The notes beneath the pieces are model-generated. The model was not told where the DNA came from and searched no databases. It worked only from the letters and a program-made list of their open reading frames with translations. Positions 1 through 9,104 of a stretch of 64,000 nt of DNA are shown here, piece by piece. Location: contig NZ_JABEBY010000016.1 in the NCBI RefSeq assembly GCF_046719765.1, positions 16,121 to 80,120 on the forward strand. The letters are read 5' to 3'. How positions within the stretch are numbered: position 1 is the stretch's first letter; each line of letters starts with the position of its first letter. The DNA is from Halonotius sp046719765 (GTDB taxonomy: Archaea; Halobacteriota; Halobacteria; Halobacteriales; Haloferacaceae). The translations under genes were made by a program, and so were the position numbers.

Positions 1-1090
1 ACCGTTGCAGAGGCTTGGTCAGCACCGCCCGGTTCGAGCGCAGGTTCACAGACTGCGCCGAGACTGGATAGTGGGCACGCGATGTCCTTACCCAGTCCTT
101 TCTTTGCGATGTTCGTCGCACCGTTCTTATCCGCATTGTCGTCCAACCCGCACTCATGGCACAGGTGTTGGCCCTGTCCCTTGCGGGTCGTCGCTTCCTG
201 TTCGCCACACCGCCAGCACGTCTGACTCGTCATATACTCGTTCACGGATCTCACCACAATCCCCGCGAACGTCGCCTTATACTCGATGTAGTTCTTCAGC
301 GTATGGTGTGGCATCGAGTGGAGCCGACGATTCATCTCCGCACCGAGATCTTGGTTCTGGATACCTTCGAGATTCCCGACCACAATGAGCGCGTTGCGCT
401 CTTTGGCTTCCTCCACGATAGCGCGAGAAATCTTGTGGAGACGGTCGTTCACTCGACGGTACTCCTTCGCCTTGACCGACTGGAGCGTGTCGTAGGCTCC
501 CTTCTCTTGCAGACGAGTGCGAAGGTCGTGATGGTGACGGCGGATACGGCGAATCTCTCGACCGTAGAACTCGGTGTTACGAGAGGGCAACGCCACCGAC
601 GTTGCCACCCATCGAACACCGAAGTCCACGCCAATAACGCCGTCGTACTCCTCGCCGACTTCCACCTCTTGCCGAACCGTCAGGTGCGCGTAGTAGTCGC
701 CGTCCTCTCGAACGATTTTCGAGTCCTTCACGTCGGCCTCGTCAGGAATCTCGTCGTGCGGTTGAATCGGGACGTTCACGCCACCCCAAACCTGTGAGAC
801 GGGGAGTTTCAGCCACCAGTCCGTCAGGTTGGTGTCGTGCTGTTCCACGTCAACGCCTACGTCGAACACGTCGTTGCGGATGAACCACGGATAGTCGTGG
901 TCGTCGCGCAGGTTGTCGGTGTCCACGTAAGCGTCGGCACATTGTTTCGTGGCCGAGTAGAGGTCGGCGTTTTCGTCACCACGAATGTATTGCTGGAACG
1001 CTTCGTACTCGTGGTTGATGGCGTCGAGTTTCGACTGCGTAAGATCGTCGGTGAGGATTTTCGCCACGACCGTCTTCTCGGCAGTCTGTT

Positions 1091-1094
<4 letters not shown>
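1..1094 (-). CDS. tnpB: TnpB, RNA-guided nuclease of an IS605-type element (C-terminus cut by window edge)
   Basis: TnpB proteins are RuvC-like nucleases guided by an RNA from the element's end. Translating the minus strand gives the RuvC-I motif GVDFGVRW, a Glu-containing segment around NLEGIQ, a four-Cys zinc ribbon (CWRCG then CHECG) and the last RuvC motif NADKNGATNIA, so all catalytic acids seem present. The ATG at 1094-1092 overlaps the tnpA stop in ATGA. The frame is open to the left edge, so 364 codons are visible and the end is missing. The reading past the last RuvC motif continues without a stop. Confidence 0.85.
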
Positions 1095-1522
<428 letters not shown>

Positions 1523-1535
1523 TATCGGGCCACCG

Positions 1536-1554
1536 TAACATAATTCTTATGTTA
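1536..1554. other. Perfect hairpin upstream of tnpA
   Basis: TAACATAA, TTC, TTATGTTA form an 8-bp stem with a 3-base loop just before the tnpA start. It could be the transposase-recognised end hairpin or part of the tnpA promoter. It is seen directly; its role is inferred. Confidence 0.55.
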
Positions 1555-1809
1555 GGGTGTGCGATTTAGTGGATAGCCTAATCTCGCGTCGGCTGTATCC
1601 CCGCCCTACTGCGCTACTCGGTCGCTTCGCTCCCTGCGTTGCTCCTTGAGGACGGGGACTTAGCCTCGCAAAAGTTAAAATCGACAGCCCGTTGCTCCAG
1701 CGTGCCATTATATACAGTTATAACTTAGAAAACGATTCATGCAACCAATGTTGAACAATAATGAAAAATAAATGTTAAGAGCATCGAGATCAAATTGGAA
1801 AGTAGGCCA

Positions 1810-2040
1810 ATGGCAAAACACGATTACGATTTCCCTTCAGATTGGGACAAAATGACCGACGAGGAGAAATCCCGCTGGTACACACAAGAACGCTGTCGGC
1901 GACAGGCGATGCGACAAGATACTCCTGCAGGACGTGCGCTCAGGAGACAGGCTGAACGGGCCGAACAGTACAAAGAGTCCGAAGAGACCCAATCACCACA
2001 GGACACAGAGAGTCAGACAGCTGAAGGCTACGCCGCTTAG
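1810..2040 (+). CDS. Small hydrophilic hypothetical protein
   Basis: A 76-aa charged protein beginning MAKHDYDFPSDWDKM, with a basic middle (RCRRQAMRQ, RALRRQAERAEQ) and a Gln/Glu/Ser-rich tail. No membrane segment or catalytic motif is visible, and the middle could form a helix. I chose the ATG at 1810 over an upstream TTG at 1795 because the conserved-looking part starts there. Upstream (1690-1790) is AT-rich and could hold a promoter. I do not recognise the family. It stands alone between an IS and a convergent flippase gene. Confidence 0.55.
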   Translation: MAKHDYDFPSDWDKMTDEEKSRWYTQERCRRQAMRQDTPAGRALRRQAERAEQYKESEETQSPQDTESQTAEGYAA

Positions 2041-2226
2041 CATAAAAGCGACGCCGCATTTTTCCGGTGCTCACGAATACCTTGGCTACCGACATTCACG
2101 TTTTTGACAGCTATTACTGCTGATTGTGAACTATTACTCCGATGACTGTGTATAACCATACAGAGTCTTGCTGTGACCAAATCGAGTTGTCAATTCCACC
2201 GGCTCGAATAGACTCAGGCGGTACGC

Positions 2227-3696
2227 TCAGTACGGCAATCTGTTCGTCGAAAGCTCGTATGTCCGCCGAAAGACGGCCCGCGCTGGTGCTGACACAACCC
2301 ACAGCGGCACCCCAAACCCAATGCATGCGGCTGCAATCCCCACAGCTGCGGCCACAACTGGCCCGCCGCCAGCCTGCAATACAGCCCAGACTGTCGCATA
2401 CACCACCGCTGATTCAACGACCAGAGCCCCAACAAAATGCATCCCGACGCTGGTATCGATCAGCGTCGAATCAAGCACCTGGCGGCTGTAATAGACGACA
2501 TACCCGCCGATAACGAGGTTCATCACCACGTAGCCAGCGGCCCCAGCTAAGGCCCCATAGCGGGCACCAAGTACCACCGTTAGCGGGACGCTGACAATCA
2601 GGCCAAAGAGTTTCGTTCGAAAGCTCAATCCCGGGTGGCCCATCCCTTCAAGAACGTGTGAGGACAGCGTCCAAAATCCACGGAAAATGTTGATTCCACC
2701 GACAATGATCACCGTCGTGGAAAATTGCACTGGTGCAGACGAAAACGCCAACTCCGCGATGAGATCATCTGTCGAGAGCAGATACCCAAACACAACAAAG
2801 GAGATGCCACTCCCGCCGGTGACGACGGTATCGAGATACTGGCTGACATCGACACCAGCGGCGTCATCGCCGCTCACCTTCGTCAACAGTGGGTTCGCTA
2901 AGTGCCACGCGATCGTCGCCCCGAAATCACCGAATCGATCGGCCGCCTCATAGATCCCGACAGCCAGCGGAGTTGAGACGATACCCAACACGTACACAGG
3001 CATATTGTAGGAGACCCGATCGAGGATCTGGTCTGGGATACTCCATTTGGCATACGCCCACGCACGGGATAGTTCACGCCGATCGGGGAGCGTTGGGATC
3101 ACCTGAAGCCCAACCGCAACCAGCCCAAACACGGTGAGGCGGACAGCAATCATGACCATCATTAGCTCTGTGACTGTGGCTATCGACTGGCTCAAAACGA
3201 GCAGCACCCCCAGTTCCACACTACTCTTGACGCTGTTGATCCACGTGACAGCACTGGGATACCCAACTGCACTGGTAAGACTCTCGACGATCATAACAAC
3301 CGCTGTCGTCACCGCAAACACCCCTGAAATACGAAGCAACGTCTGATCAAATACCGTCGCACTGGCGAGATAACCACTGATTGTGACTGCCAGCCCACCG
3401 AGCACTGAGAGATAGGCAATCGCAAAGATCACAGCAACACCGAGATACGCCCCCACAGATTCACCGGGTTCGGTACCGATTTTATGCAAGCTCTGTGTGA
3501 TGCCTCGAATCGGCCGCAACACCAGTGCGATCGTCAACACGGTGAAAAAATACTGGCCGGTCACCGACGGCGACGTAACAAAGGCATAGATGAGCCCGCT
3601 TAGCGTGTACAGCGTGGTTGTCACCAGCGCGCCACCAGTCGTCTGAATTGAGGAGGTGAGCAAGTCCACCTCATTGCCGTCACGCTGGGTGACCAT
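2227..3696 (-). CDS. Polysaccharide/oligosaccharide flippase-like membrane protein (MOP superfamily)
   Basis: A 489-aa protein made almost entirely of hydrophobic segments, about 12-14 by eye, with the layout of Wzx/AglR-type flippases. Members move lipid-linked sugars across the cell membrane for glycan or S-layer glycosylation. Supporting features are the N-terminal segment SSIQTTGGALVTTTLYTLSG, a Gly/Pro-rich central loop and the C-terminal half GHPGLSFRTKLFGL then VVYYSRQVL, typical of haloarchaeal members. The start is an ATG shortly after a charged leader (MVTQRDGNEVD). No glycosyltransferase genes are adjacent, so the substrate is unknown. Confidence 0.75.
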   Translation of the reverse strand: MVTQRDGNEVDLLTSSIQTTGGALVTTTLYTLSGLIYAFVTSPSVTGQYFFTVLTIALVLRPIRGITQSLHKIGTEPGESVGAYLGVAVIFAIAYLSVLGGLAVTISGYLASATVFDQTLLRISGVFAVTTAVVMIVESLTSAVGYPSAVTWINSVKSSVELGVLLVLSQSIATVTELMMVMIAVRLTVFGLVAVGLQVIPTLPDRRELSRAWAYAKWSIPDQILDRVSYNMPVYVLGIVSTPLAVGIYEAADRFGDFGATIAWHLANPLLTKVSGDDAAGVDVSQYLDTVVTGGSGISFVVFGYLLSTDDLIAELAFSSAPVQFSTTVIIVGGINIFRGFWTLSSHVLEGMGHPGLSFRTKLFGLIVSVPLTVVLGARYGALAGAAGYVVMNLVIGGYVVYYSRQVLDSTLIDTSVGMHFVGALVVESAVVYATVWAVLQAGGGPVVAAAVGIAAACIGFGVPLWVVSAPARAVFRRTYELSTNRLPY

Positions 3697-3780
3697 CCAC
3701 TATACACTGGGTCGTCAGCTCCATAATGGTGTTCGTCGGACGACCACCCAAAACGGCGGTGTCCGCCAATCGGTCAGAAG

Positions 3781-4119
3781 TTATAGTGCCAATGGCATCG
3801 CCAACACGCCGAGGATAACTGCCAGAACAACGACCAACAGCACAACTCCGAGTGCAAGGCCCCAGAGGATTTTCGCTCCCTTTCGGCCACCCAGCTCCAC
3901 AGCGGCAATCCCAAAGATCCCAAGCAGAATGACCGTCCAGATTTCGAGGGTTGTATGCTCACCCGAATTCCCATTACTAGCTTTCATGTAGAAATACCCC
4001 GGCACGAGCAATCCAACTGGGATCGTAAGCAGGCCAACGATACCAGCGGCCAACCACTCAAGAATCGAATAGTGATCGGTTAAACTCGATGTCCCTGCGG
4101 AACTGTGTTGTGTCGCCAT
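3781..4119 (-). CDS. Small membrane protein of unknown function
   Basis: From the ATG at 4119 this is a 112-aa protein (MATQHSSAGTSS...) with three hydrophobic segments, near residues 22-42, 58-72 and 80-108. The open frame extends upstream to 4254, but that part falls inside the 161-bp repeat shared with another locus, so the longer form is unlikely. It is convergent with nothing nearby and follows the flippase gene on the same strand by 84 bases, so the two might be co-transcribed. The family was not recognised. Confidence 0.5.
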   Translation of the reverse strand: MATQHSSAGTSSLTDHYSILEWLAAGIVGLLTIPVGLLVPGYFYMKASNGNSGEHTTLEIWTVILLGIFGIAAVELGGRKGAKILWGLALGVVLLVVVLAVILGVLAMPLAL

Positions 4120-4160
4120 ACAGGCACTTGCAACCAAGAGATGAAAAGCTGAGGAGCCGG

Positions 4161-4321
4161 GTTGCAGCTTCAGAAACACGCATTCATGATTTATCCCACT
4201 TAGACCCGCAAAATCTGATAGAGCCAGTATCATTCCCCACACTCCATACTTCACGTACCATCCCTCTCGCTGGCTCGTTAGGGTGTCACACGCCTCGGTC
4301 GCATTGTGACCGCGACCGTGG
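4161..4321. repeat. 161-bp dispersed repeat, copy A
   Basis: This segment aligns without gaps to 8875-9035, with roughly a dozen mismatches in 161 bases by eye. Both copies begin GTTGCAGCTTCAGAAACACG and end in a GTCGC/GTGACCG inverted repeat (GGTCGCATTGTGACCG). Both strands stay open through both copies, so coding potential is not decisive. It lies upstream of the small membrane protein on the minus strand. Confidence 0.85.
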
Positions 4322-4498
4322 TTCGTTCACCACTCGGGCCTATTCGGTAGCGAACCTAATTGTACTTTGTGTAGTTTTAGACGCCTATATGATAACAAAA
4401 ACTAAATTTATCCGATCAAACAGATATATAGATCAATAACTAAAGTAATTATTTAAGTTTTTACAAGAATTATATGCCACTGGCCAGACGGTATTGGT

Positions 4499-5089
4499 GT
4501 GTCCCCAACGTCACTTGCCCTTTCACACGAACTCATACCGGTGTCCTGTCTAGCATTAGCACTTCTAACAGCCTTCATTGCTGACCAACGGTATCTAAGA
4601 ATCTCTGTGTTCCGACTGCCAGTGAGGTTGAGCACCCAGCTCATTAGTGATCTCAAAACACGTAACGTGTGGTCGATCTATTGGGTCGTATTATTCCTGT
4701 GGGGGAGCTTCGTGACCTTCCTCCATTTCGGCGGGTATGAATTCCAGTGGTACGCTCGATTTGGCTGGTGGGATCTGATGACCCACTTCATCAGTGGAAT
4801 CGGTGTTGCAGGGATTCTCCTTGTCGGACTCAGAAACGTTGTTTCACCGCAGGTATCTCTCTCATGGATGTTTGTTGCGTTGTTAAGTATTGGAGCTGGG
4901 TTTGAGGTCTATGAGTACCTCTTTCGATCTTTCTGGCACTCTTGGACGCCTGCCTATTACGCCCAAGATACGGCAGAAGATCTCTTGATGGCCTGCAGTG
5001 GAGCCGTGTTGATACAGTATGCGTATCAGACAGCCAGCATGAGCTATTCCGAAAGTCCCGTTGCGGTCACCGGTAAGTCGGCTGAGTAG
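4499..5089 (+). CDS. Polytopic membrane protein (YjdF/DUF2238-like)
   Basis: A 196-aa protein with about five hydrophobic segments. The motif pattern WWDLMTHFISGIGVAG, then GAGFEVYEYLF and DTAEDLLMACSGAVL, with conserved His, Glu and Asp inside membrane segments, resembles bacterial and archaeal YjdF/DUF2238 proteins, whose function is not established. The start is a GTG at 4499; AT-rich DNA at 4380-4475 precedes it. It is a single gene with an IS605 element just downstream. The family assignment is from memory of motifs, not a search. Confidence 0.6.
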   Translation: MSPTSLALSHELIPVSCLALALLTAFIADQRYLRISVFRLPVRLSTQLISDLKTRNVWSIYWVVLFLWGSFVTFLHFGGYEFQWYARFGWWDLMTHFISGIGVAGILLVGLRNVVSPQVSLSWMFVALLSIGAGFEVYEYLFRSFWHSWTPAYYAQDTAEDLLMACSGAVLIQYAYQTASMSYSESPVAVTGKSAE

Positions 5090-5189
5090 CCTAACAGTGG
5101 AGAGGCAACTGTTGCAGCGGCAGAAACACAGCACCTCGGAAATAAGTAAACAACCTCGGGCGCGGTGGCCCGAGGCTTTCGTAGTTCCC

Positions 5190-6521
5190 TCAGCCGTGCG
5201 CTAGCACTCCCTGTTCCGCGAGGGAACGGGATGAGGGTGGGCGGCTTACGCGCCCCGACCCAGACAGACGCACCAACCGTATTTGCGGCTGGGTTTTGTG
5301 AGTCTGGTAATTCGATTCGTTACCGTCGAGTTTTGCCTTCTCGCGCCACGCGATGTTCACTGACGCGTTCCGGTCGGCGTGGTCTTGCACTACGTCACAC
5401 TCGTCGTTCGAACACCGGAACCGCCGACCCTGCCGATATCCACACTCGCCACAACACGAACACGTCTGCGAGTTGTGGTAGGCATCCACCGTATCCGTGG
5501 GAATCTCTCGCCACGTCGCCTTGTACGAGACGAATGTCTCGAACTTGTGGAACGGGAGTTTGTGCATTCGGCGGTTCATATACGTCCCGTACTGCATTTC
5601 CTCGCGGATACCGCTCATATCCTCGAAGACAATAACCGGGTTCGAGAACTGCTCTGCGAACTCCACGACAGCACGAGACAAGCGGTGTAACACCCACTCG
5701 GTGAATCGTTCTTCCTTGTCACCGATTTTCCGGTGGATGCTCGTCTTGCCGTGTTCCTGACAGCGTTTCGTGATCGTGTGGTAGCGTTGGCGTTCCTGCT
5801 TCACTCGTCCGTAGTCGAGGACGAGCGTGCCCTTCGTCCGCATCGTCTCACGGTCGAGGGCGGTGAGAGCGACGTTACGCTCGTTTATATCCACGCCGAC
5901 GAGCGTGTCGCTGGTGTCGGGGTCGGGCACGTCGAACTCGCGTGTGACCGTGACGTGTAGGTAGTACACACCATCGCGGTACAAGAGTTCAGCCTGTCCC
6001 ACATCCACCTCCTCCGACGCGATGACCTCTCGAAGTTCGTTCATCGCGTCCGGTTCGCCGCGCAGGTGGCCCTTCACCTTCTTGTAGGGTTTCGGACTGA
6101 TGCGGAACTGGACGCGATTCGTGTCGTCGTCCACGGTGAGGCGATAGCCTTCCGTGTGCGCCATCACGAGCGGGTACGCACCAGATTTGTCCGTATTCGG
6201 CGGCGTCGGCTTGCCGTCATCAGGGTCATCTTGTTCGCGCCACCAGTCAAGGAGTGACTGGTAGGAGTCCCACGTTTGGAGGGCTTTGCCGACTACCGCA
6301 CACTTGTTGTTCCGCAAGAAGTCGTCGCGGTCAACCTCCTGCTGTATCTCGGTGCGCGTGTATCCCTGCTGTTTGAGTCGGATGGTATCGTTGAAGATCT
6401 CGCGTGACGCGAGGCGGGCGTCGTGAAGCCACGACCGCTCACCAGACGCTATGTAAAGACGCGTCTGAATCGTCTTCGTGGCTTCTTCACCCATATGTTG
6501 ACAATCGTTCCATATTGTCAT
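5190..6521 (-). CDS. tnpB: TnpB, RNA-guided nuclease of IS605-type element
   Basis: 443 aa from the ATG at 6521. RuvC motifs are GVDINERNVAL (Asp), FEDMSGI (Glu) and DHADRNASVNIA (Asp). The zinc ribbon is CSCCGE followed by CSNDEC. All catalytic acids expected of an active TnpB are there. An ATG at 6494 (MGEEATKTIQTRLYIA) would also be a sensible start. The longest frame (ATG at 6563) would overlap tnpA, so I reject it. The C-terminal tail runs into the end hairpin region, which is usual because the guide RNA overlaps the 3' end. Confidence 0.88.
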   Translation of the reverse strand: MTIWNDCQHMGEEATKTIQTRLYIASGERSWLHDARLASREIFNDTIRLKQQGYTRTEIQQEVDRDDFLRNNKCAVVGKALQTWDSYQSLLDWWREQDDPDDGKPTPPNTDKSGAYPLVMAHTEGYRLTVDDDTNRVQFRISPKPYKKVKGHLRGEPDAMNELREVIASEEVDVGQAELLYRDGVYYLHVTVTREFDVPDPDTSDTLVGVDINERNVALTALDRETMRTKGTLVLDYGRVKQERQRYHTITKRCQEHGKTSIHRKIGDKEERFTEWVLHRLSRAVVEFAEQFSNPVIVFEDMSGIREEMQYGTYMNRRMHKLPFHKFETFVSYKATWREIPTDTVDAYHNSQTCSCCGECGYRQGRRFRCSNDECDVVQDHADRNASVNIAWREKAKLDGNESNYQTHKTQPQIRLVRLSGSGRVSRPPSSRSLAEQGVLAHG

Positions 6522-6538
6522 AAATGTAGGGATTAAGG

Positions 6539-6946
6539 ATGGAGGAGTACCGTAGTCATGCACATTCGGTTAGTTCTTGCAAGTATCACTTCGTGTGGTG
6601 TCCCAAGTACCACCACCCTGTTCTCGATGTAGTGGAGGACGATGTGCGAGAGTTGTTTGGGGAGACTGCCGACCACTTCGGTCACGAAATTCTGGCGTTG
6701 GAGATTGCGGACGACCACGTACACCTGTTCGTGCAAACAGACCCGAAGCACAGTCCAGCGGATATTGCTCGGCAGTTCAAGTCTTACTCTGGCAAGCATT
6801 TGCTGGAGCGGCATCCCGAGATTCGGGAGGCGTATTTCTGGGGTGGCGGATTTTGGAAGGTTGGCTACTACGTGGGTACGACGGGAGCAGTGTCGGAGGA
6901 AGTGGTTGAACGGTATATCGAAGAGACAGAACATGTCCCGGAGTGA
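6539..6946 (+). CDS. tnpA: IS200-type TnpA (Y1 transposase)
   Basis: A 135-aa transposase with the HUH motif DDHVHLFVQ and a likely nucleophilic tyrosine in KVGYYVGTTG. The N-terminus has the family pattern CKYHFVWCPKYHHPVL. It is divergent from tnpB with 17 bases between starts. Sequence and length are intact, so this IS may be active. It is clearly different from the tnpA at 1091-1522, so the two elements are not recent duplicates. Confidence 0.9.
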   Translation: MEEYRSHAHSVSSCKYHFVWCPKYHHPVLDVVEDDVRELFGETADHFGHEILALEIADDHVHLFVQTDPKHSPADIARQFKSYSGKHLLERHPEIREAYFWGGGFWKVGYYVGTTGAVSEEVVERYIEETEHVPE

Positions 6947-7231
6947 CGCGCTTCACCCCCGCCCACGGTGGGGCGGGGAACTCGCGCTGCTTTTCGTTTA
7001 GATTTAGCAGGGTAGTGTTGGTTAGTCTGAAAGTATCGACGGCACTTAGTACAAGGAAAAATACTACGTTAGAATGGCGTGGATCAAGTGTACGGGATTT
7101 AGACGGCGTTTAAAATAGCACCCCGAGTATTCTTCACAATCGCAACTCGAAACTCTAGACCGCTTTGCGACGCGATCTATGTTTTACCGCCGCCCCAACG
7201 CCTATGCTGTGAGCCACTCCATCTACGCTGC

Positions 7232-8383
7232 ATGCCAGGTGAATTTGAGGACTACGGCGGTCGACACGTTCCGGAGGCACTCGAAGAACCACTCGCCCAG
7301 TTGGCTGATGCATTCGAGGAGATCGTCCCAACCGAGGAGTTTCAAGCTGAGTTTCGGCAGTATCTTGAGCACTTCGGGGGCCGCCCCACACCGGTGTTTT
7401 ACGCCGAGACACTATCCGAGATTTACGGCGCAGATATCTATTTCAAACACGAAGATCTGCTGCACGGCGGTGCACACAAACTCAACAATACCCTTGGACA
7501 GGCCCTGTTAGCGAAGCGGGCTGGGAAAGAACGGCTGATCGCCGAAACTGGGGCGGGCCAACACGGGACGGCGACAGCCATGGTCGGTGCCCTGCTTGAT
7601 CTCCCGGTGAAGGTGTACATGGGCGAAGAGGATATCCAACGCCAGGAGATGAACGTCTTCCGGATGCGCCTGATGGGTGCAGAAGTCGAACCCGTCACTC
7701 GTGGGAATGCCAAACTCGCAGAGGCCGTTGATGCCGCCTTGGAGGACTTTGCCCAAAATATGGACGACACCCATTATCTCGTGGGGAGTGCTGTTGGACC
7801 GGATCCATTCCCGCGAATGGTACGAGAGTTCCAGTCGGTCATCGGCCATGAGGCTCGCGAGCAGATCCAAGAACTCCACGGTGAGTTACCCGACGCCTGT
7901 GTCGCCTGTGTTGGTGGTGGCTCCAATGCGATTGGGCTCTTCCATGCGTTCAAAGACGATGACGTGATGTTCTACGGAGCTGAGCCAGGCGGTACCGGTG
8001 AGAGTCACTCCGCTCCGCTGTCGAAATCAAAACAAGAGGAACCACAGGTCTTCCAAGGGATGTTGACGCAGGTGATCGACGAAGACACAGAAAACCACTC
8101 AGTATCGGCCGGGCTGGATTACCCGGCTGTGGGGCCAGAACACGCCGCCTTACAGTCGCTCGGACGTGCCGAGTACCACGCAATCAGCGATGAGGAAGCC
8201 CTCGCAGCGTTCAAAGAGTTGAGTCAAGCTGAAGGTATCATTCCAGCCTTAGAGCCGAGCCACGCCATCGCGCTGGCGAAGAAGTTGGCCAAAGAGGACA
8301 AACACGACACGCTGTTGGTGAATCTCTGTGGTCGTGGAGACAAGGATATGCAAACAGCCGCCGAGCACTTCGATCTGTCTTAA
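7232..8383 (+). CDS. trpB: Tryptophan synthase beta chain
   Basis: Catalyses L-tryptophan formation from indole and serine with PLP. It has 383 aa, normal for TrpB1. The PLP lysine is K83 in LLHGGAHKLNNT, the catalytic Glu is in LIAETGAGQHG, the phosphate-binding loop is CVGGGSNAIG, and GPDPFPRMVREFQ and SAGLDYPAVGPEH are family motifs. In the last motif the usual PGVGPEH reads PAVGPEH. No trpA, trpC or other tryptophan gene is next to it, unlike the usual trpCBA cluster. It may be an extra copy or a salvage enzyme joining indole and serine. Confidence 0.92.
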   Translation: MPGEFEDYGGRHVPEALEEPLAQLADAFEEIVPTEEFQAEFRQYLEHFGGRPTPVFYAETLSEIYGADIYFKHEDLLHGGAHKLNNTLGQALLAKRAGKERLIAETGAGQHGTATAMVGALLDLPVKVYMGEEDIQRQEMNVFRMRLMGAEVEPVTRGNAKLAEAVDAALEDFAQNMDDTHYLVGSAVGPDPFPRMVREFQSVIGHEAREQIQELHGELPDACVACVGGGSNAIGLFHAFKDDDVMFYGAEPGGTGESHSAPLSKSKQEEPQVFQGMLTQVIDEDTENHSVSAGLDYPAVGPEHAALQSLGRAEYHAISDEEALAAFKELSQAEGIIPALEPSHAIALAKKLAKEDKHDTLLVNLCGRGDKDMQTAAEHFDLS

Positions 8384-8700
8384 GAAGCGATCACTGACCA
8401 ATTCTCACGTCGGGAATGAACGTCACTAACTTCGAAGCCGGCGATTGGCTGGATCTTCAATGGCAATCGTGGCTGAGTCTCAATCCAGTTGATGGTGACC
8501 TCGGAGAGATCATCGAACACATCCAGCCTAGCTTTGATCTCATCGAAGGAAGTCGAGGAGCCTTCACAAAGCGGTTGCAGCGATTCGGCGAATCTGGCGA
8601 GATTCCAGTTGAGGATTTGTCGTTGGTTGCCGAATGCGTACCGCCCATGCTCATCGACTGAGCTAAAGACGGCATCCTCATCATAGTAGTTCAGAGACAA
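8380..8700 (-). pseudogene. Fragment of SelO/YdiU-type protein adenylyltransferase
   Basis: The minus strand encodes SVDEHGRYAFGNQRQ followed by WNLARFAESLQPLCE. This is the internal conserved segment of SelO (UPF0061), in which NHSD.GRYAF.NQP and WNL.R.AE are typical. Full SelO is about 480 residues; here only about 100 residues around that motif remain, with neither the N-terminal kinase-like half nor the true C-terminus. The fragment ends against the trpB stop. It is therefore a remnant, perhaps left when DNA was rearranged here. Confidence 0.65.
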
Positions 8701-8874
8701 AAGCGTGTAATGTCGTCGAAGACGCTATCAGCAAAGAAGATCCACGCCGCTGTGGCTCCACGTATTCGTTCGGACTCATCGTGAGTCCGTAATGGAAAAG
8801 CTACTATCGACCCGAATCGGCTCACTCGGCATTGGCAAGCTTTCGGTTCCAGAGGAGTGACCTCAAACACTGCT

Positions 8875-9035
8875 GTTGCAGCTTCAGAAACACGCATTCA
8901 TGATTTATGCCACTTACACCCGGAAGATCTGATAGAGCCAGTATCATTCCCCACACTCCATACCTCACGTACCATCCATTCCGCTGGCTCGTTAGGGTGT
9001 CACACACTGCGGTCGCATTGTGACCGCAACCGTGG
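8875..9035. repeat. 161-bp dispersed repeat, copy B
   Basis: Second copy of the segment at 4161-4321, the same length and in the same orientation. It includes the shared core AGAGCCAGTATCATTCCCCA and the terminal GGTCGCATTGTGACCG inverted repeat. It lies 70 bases before the C2H2/TPR gene. Confidence 0.85.
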
Positions 9036-9104
9036 CACAGCCTCTCACCGTGCATGCGGTGAAATCCTTACTGCTTTTTCACTGGCCTACATGGCTATTC
9101 AGTA

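Larger units (their letters stand above)
5154..6978. mobile_element. Complete IS605-type element with divergent tnpB and tnpA
   Basis: Both ends carry perfect GC hairpins: CCTCGGGC/GCCCGAGG at 5154-5175 and CCCCGCCC/GGGCGGGG at 6957-6978, each with a 6-base loop (gcggtg and acggtg). tnpB (minus) and tnpA (plus) are divergent with a short intergenic space, the arrangement of IS605 itself. The end beyond tnpB (about 5154-5240) is where the guide RNA of such elements would be encoded. Exact terminal bases cannot be fixed without an empty-site comparison. Confidence 0.85.

Noticed and set aside
156..797. 213-aa plus-strand frame at the window start
   Set aside because: Antisense to TnpB, whose RuvC and zinc motifs are clear on the minus strand.
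4089..4439. Plus-strand frame across the 161-bp repeat (and its match at 8857-9105)
   Set aside because: Both strands are open in both copies, the flanking parts do not match, and there is no promoter or family. It is treated as a repeat, not a gene.
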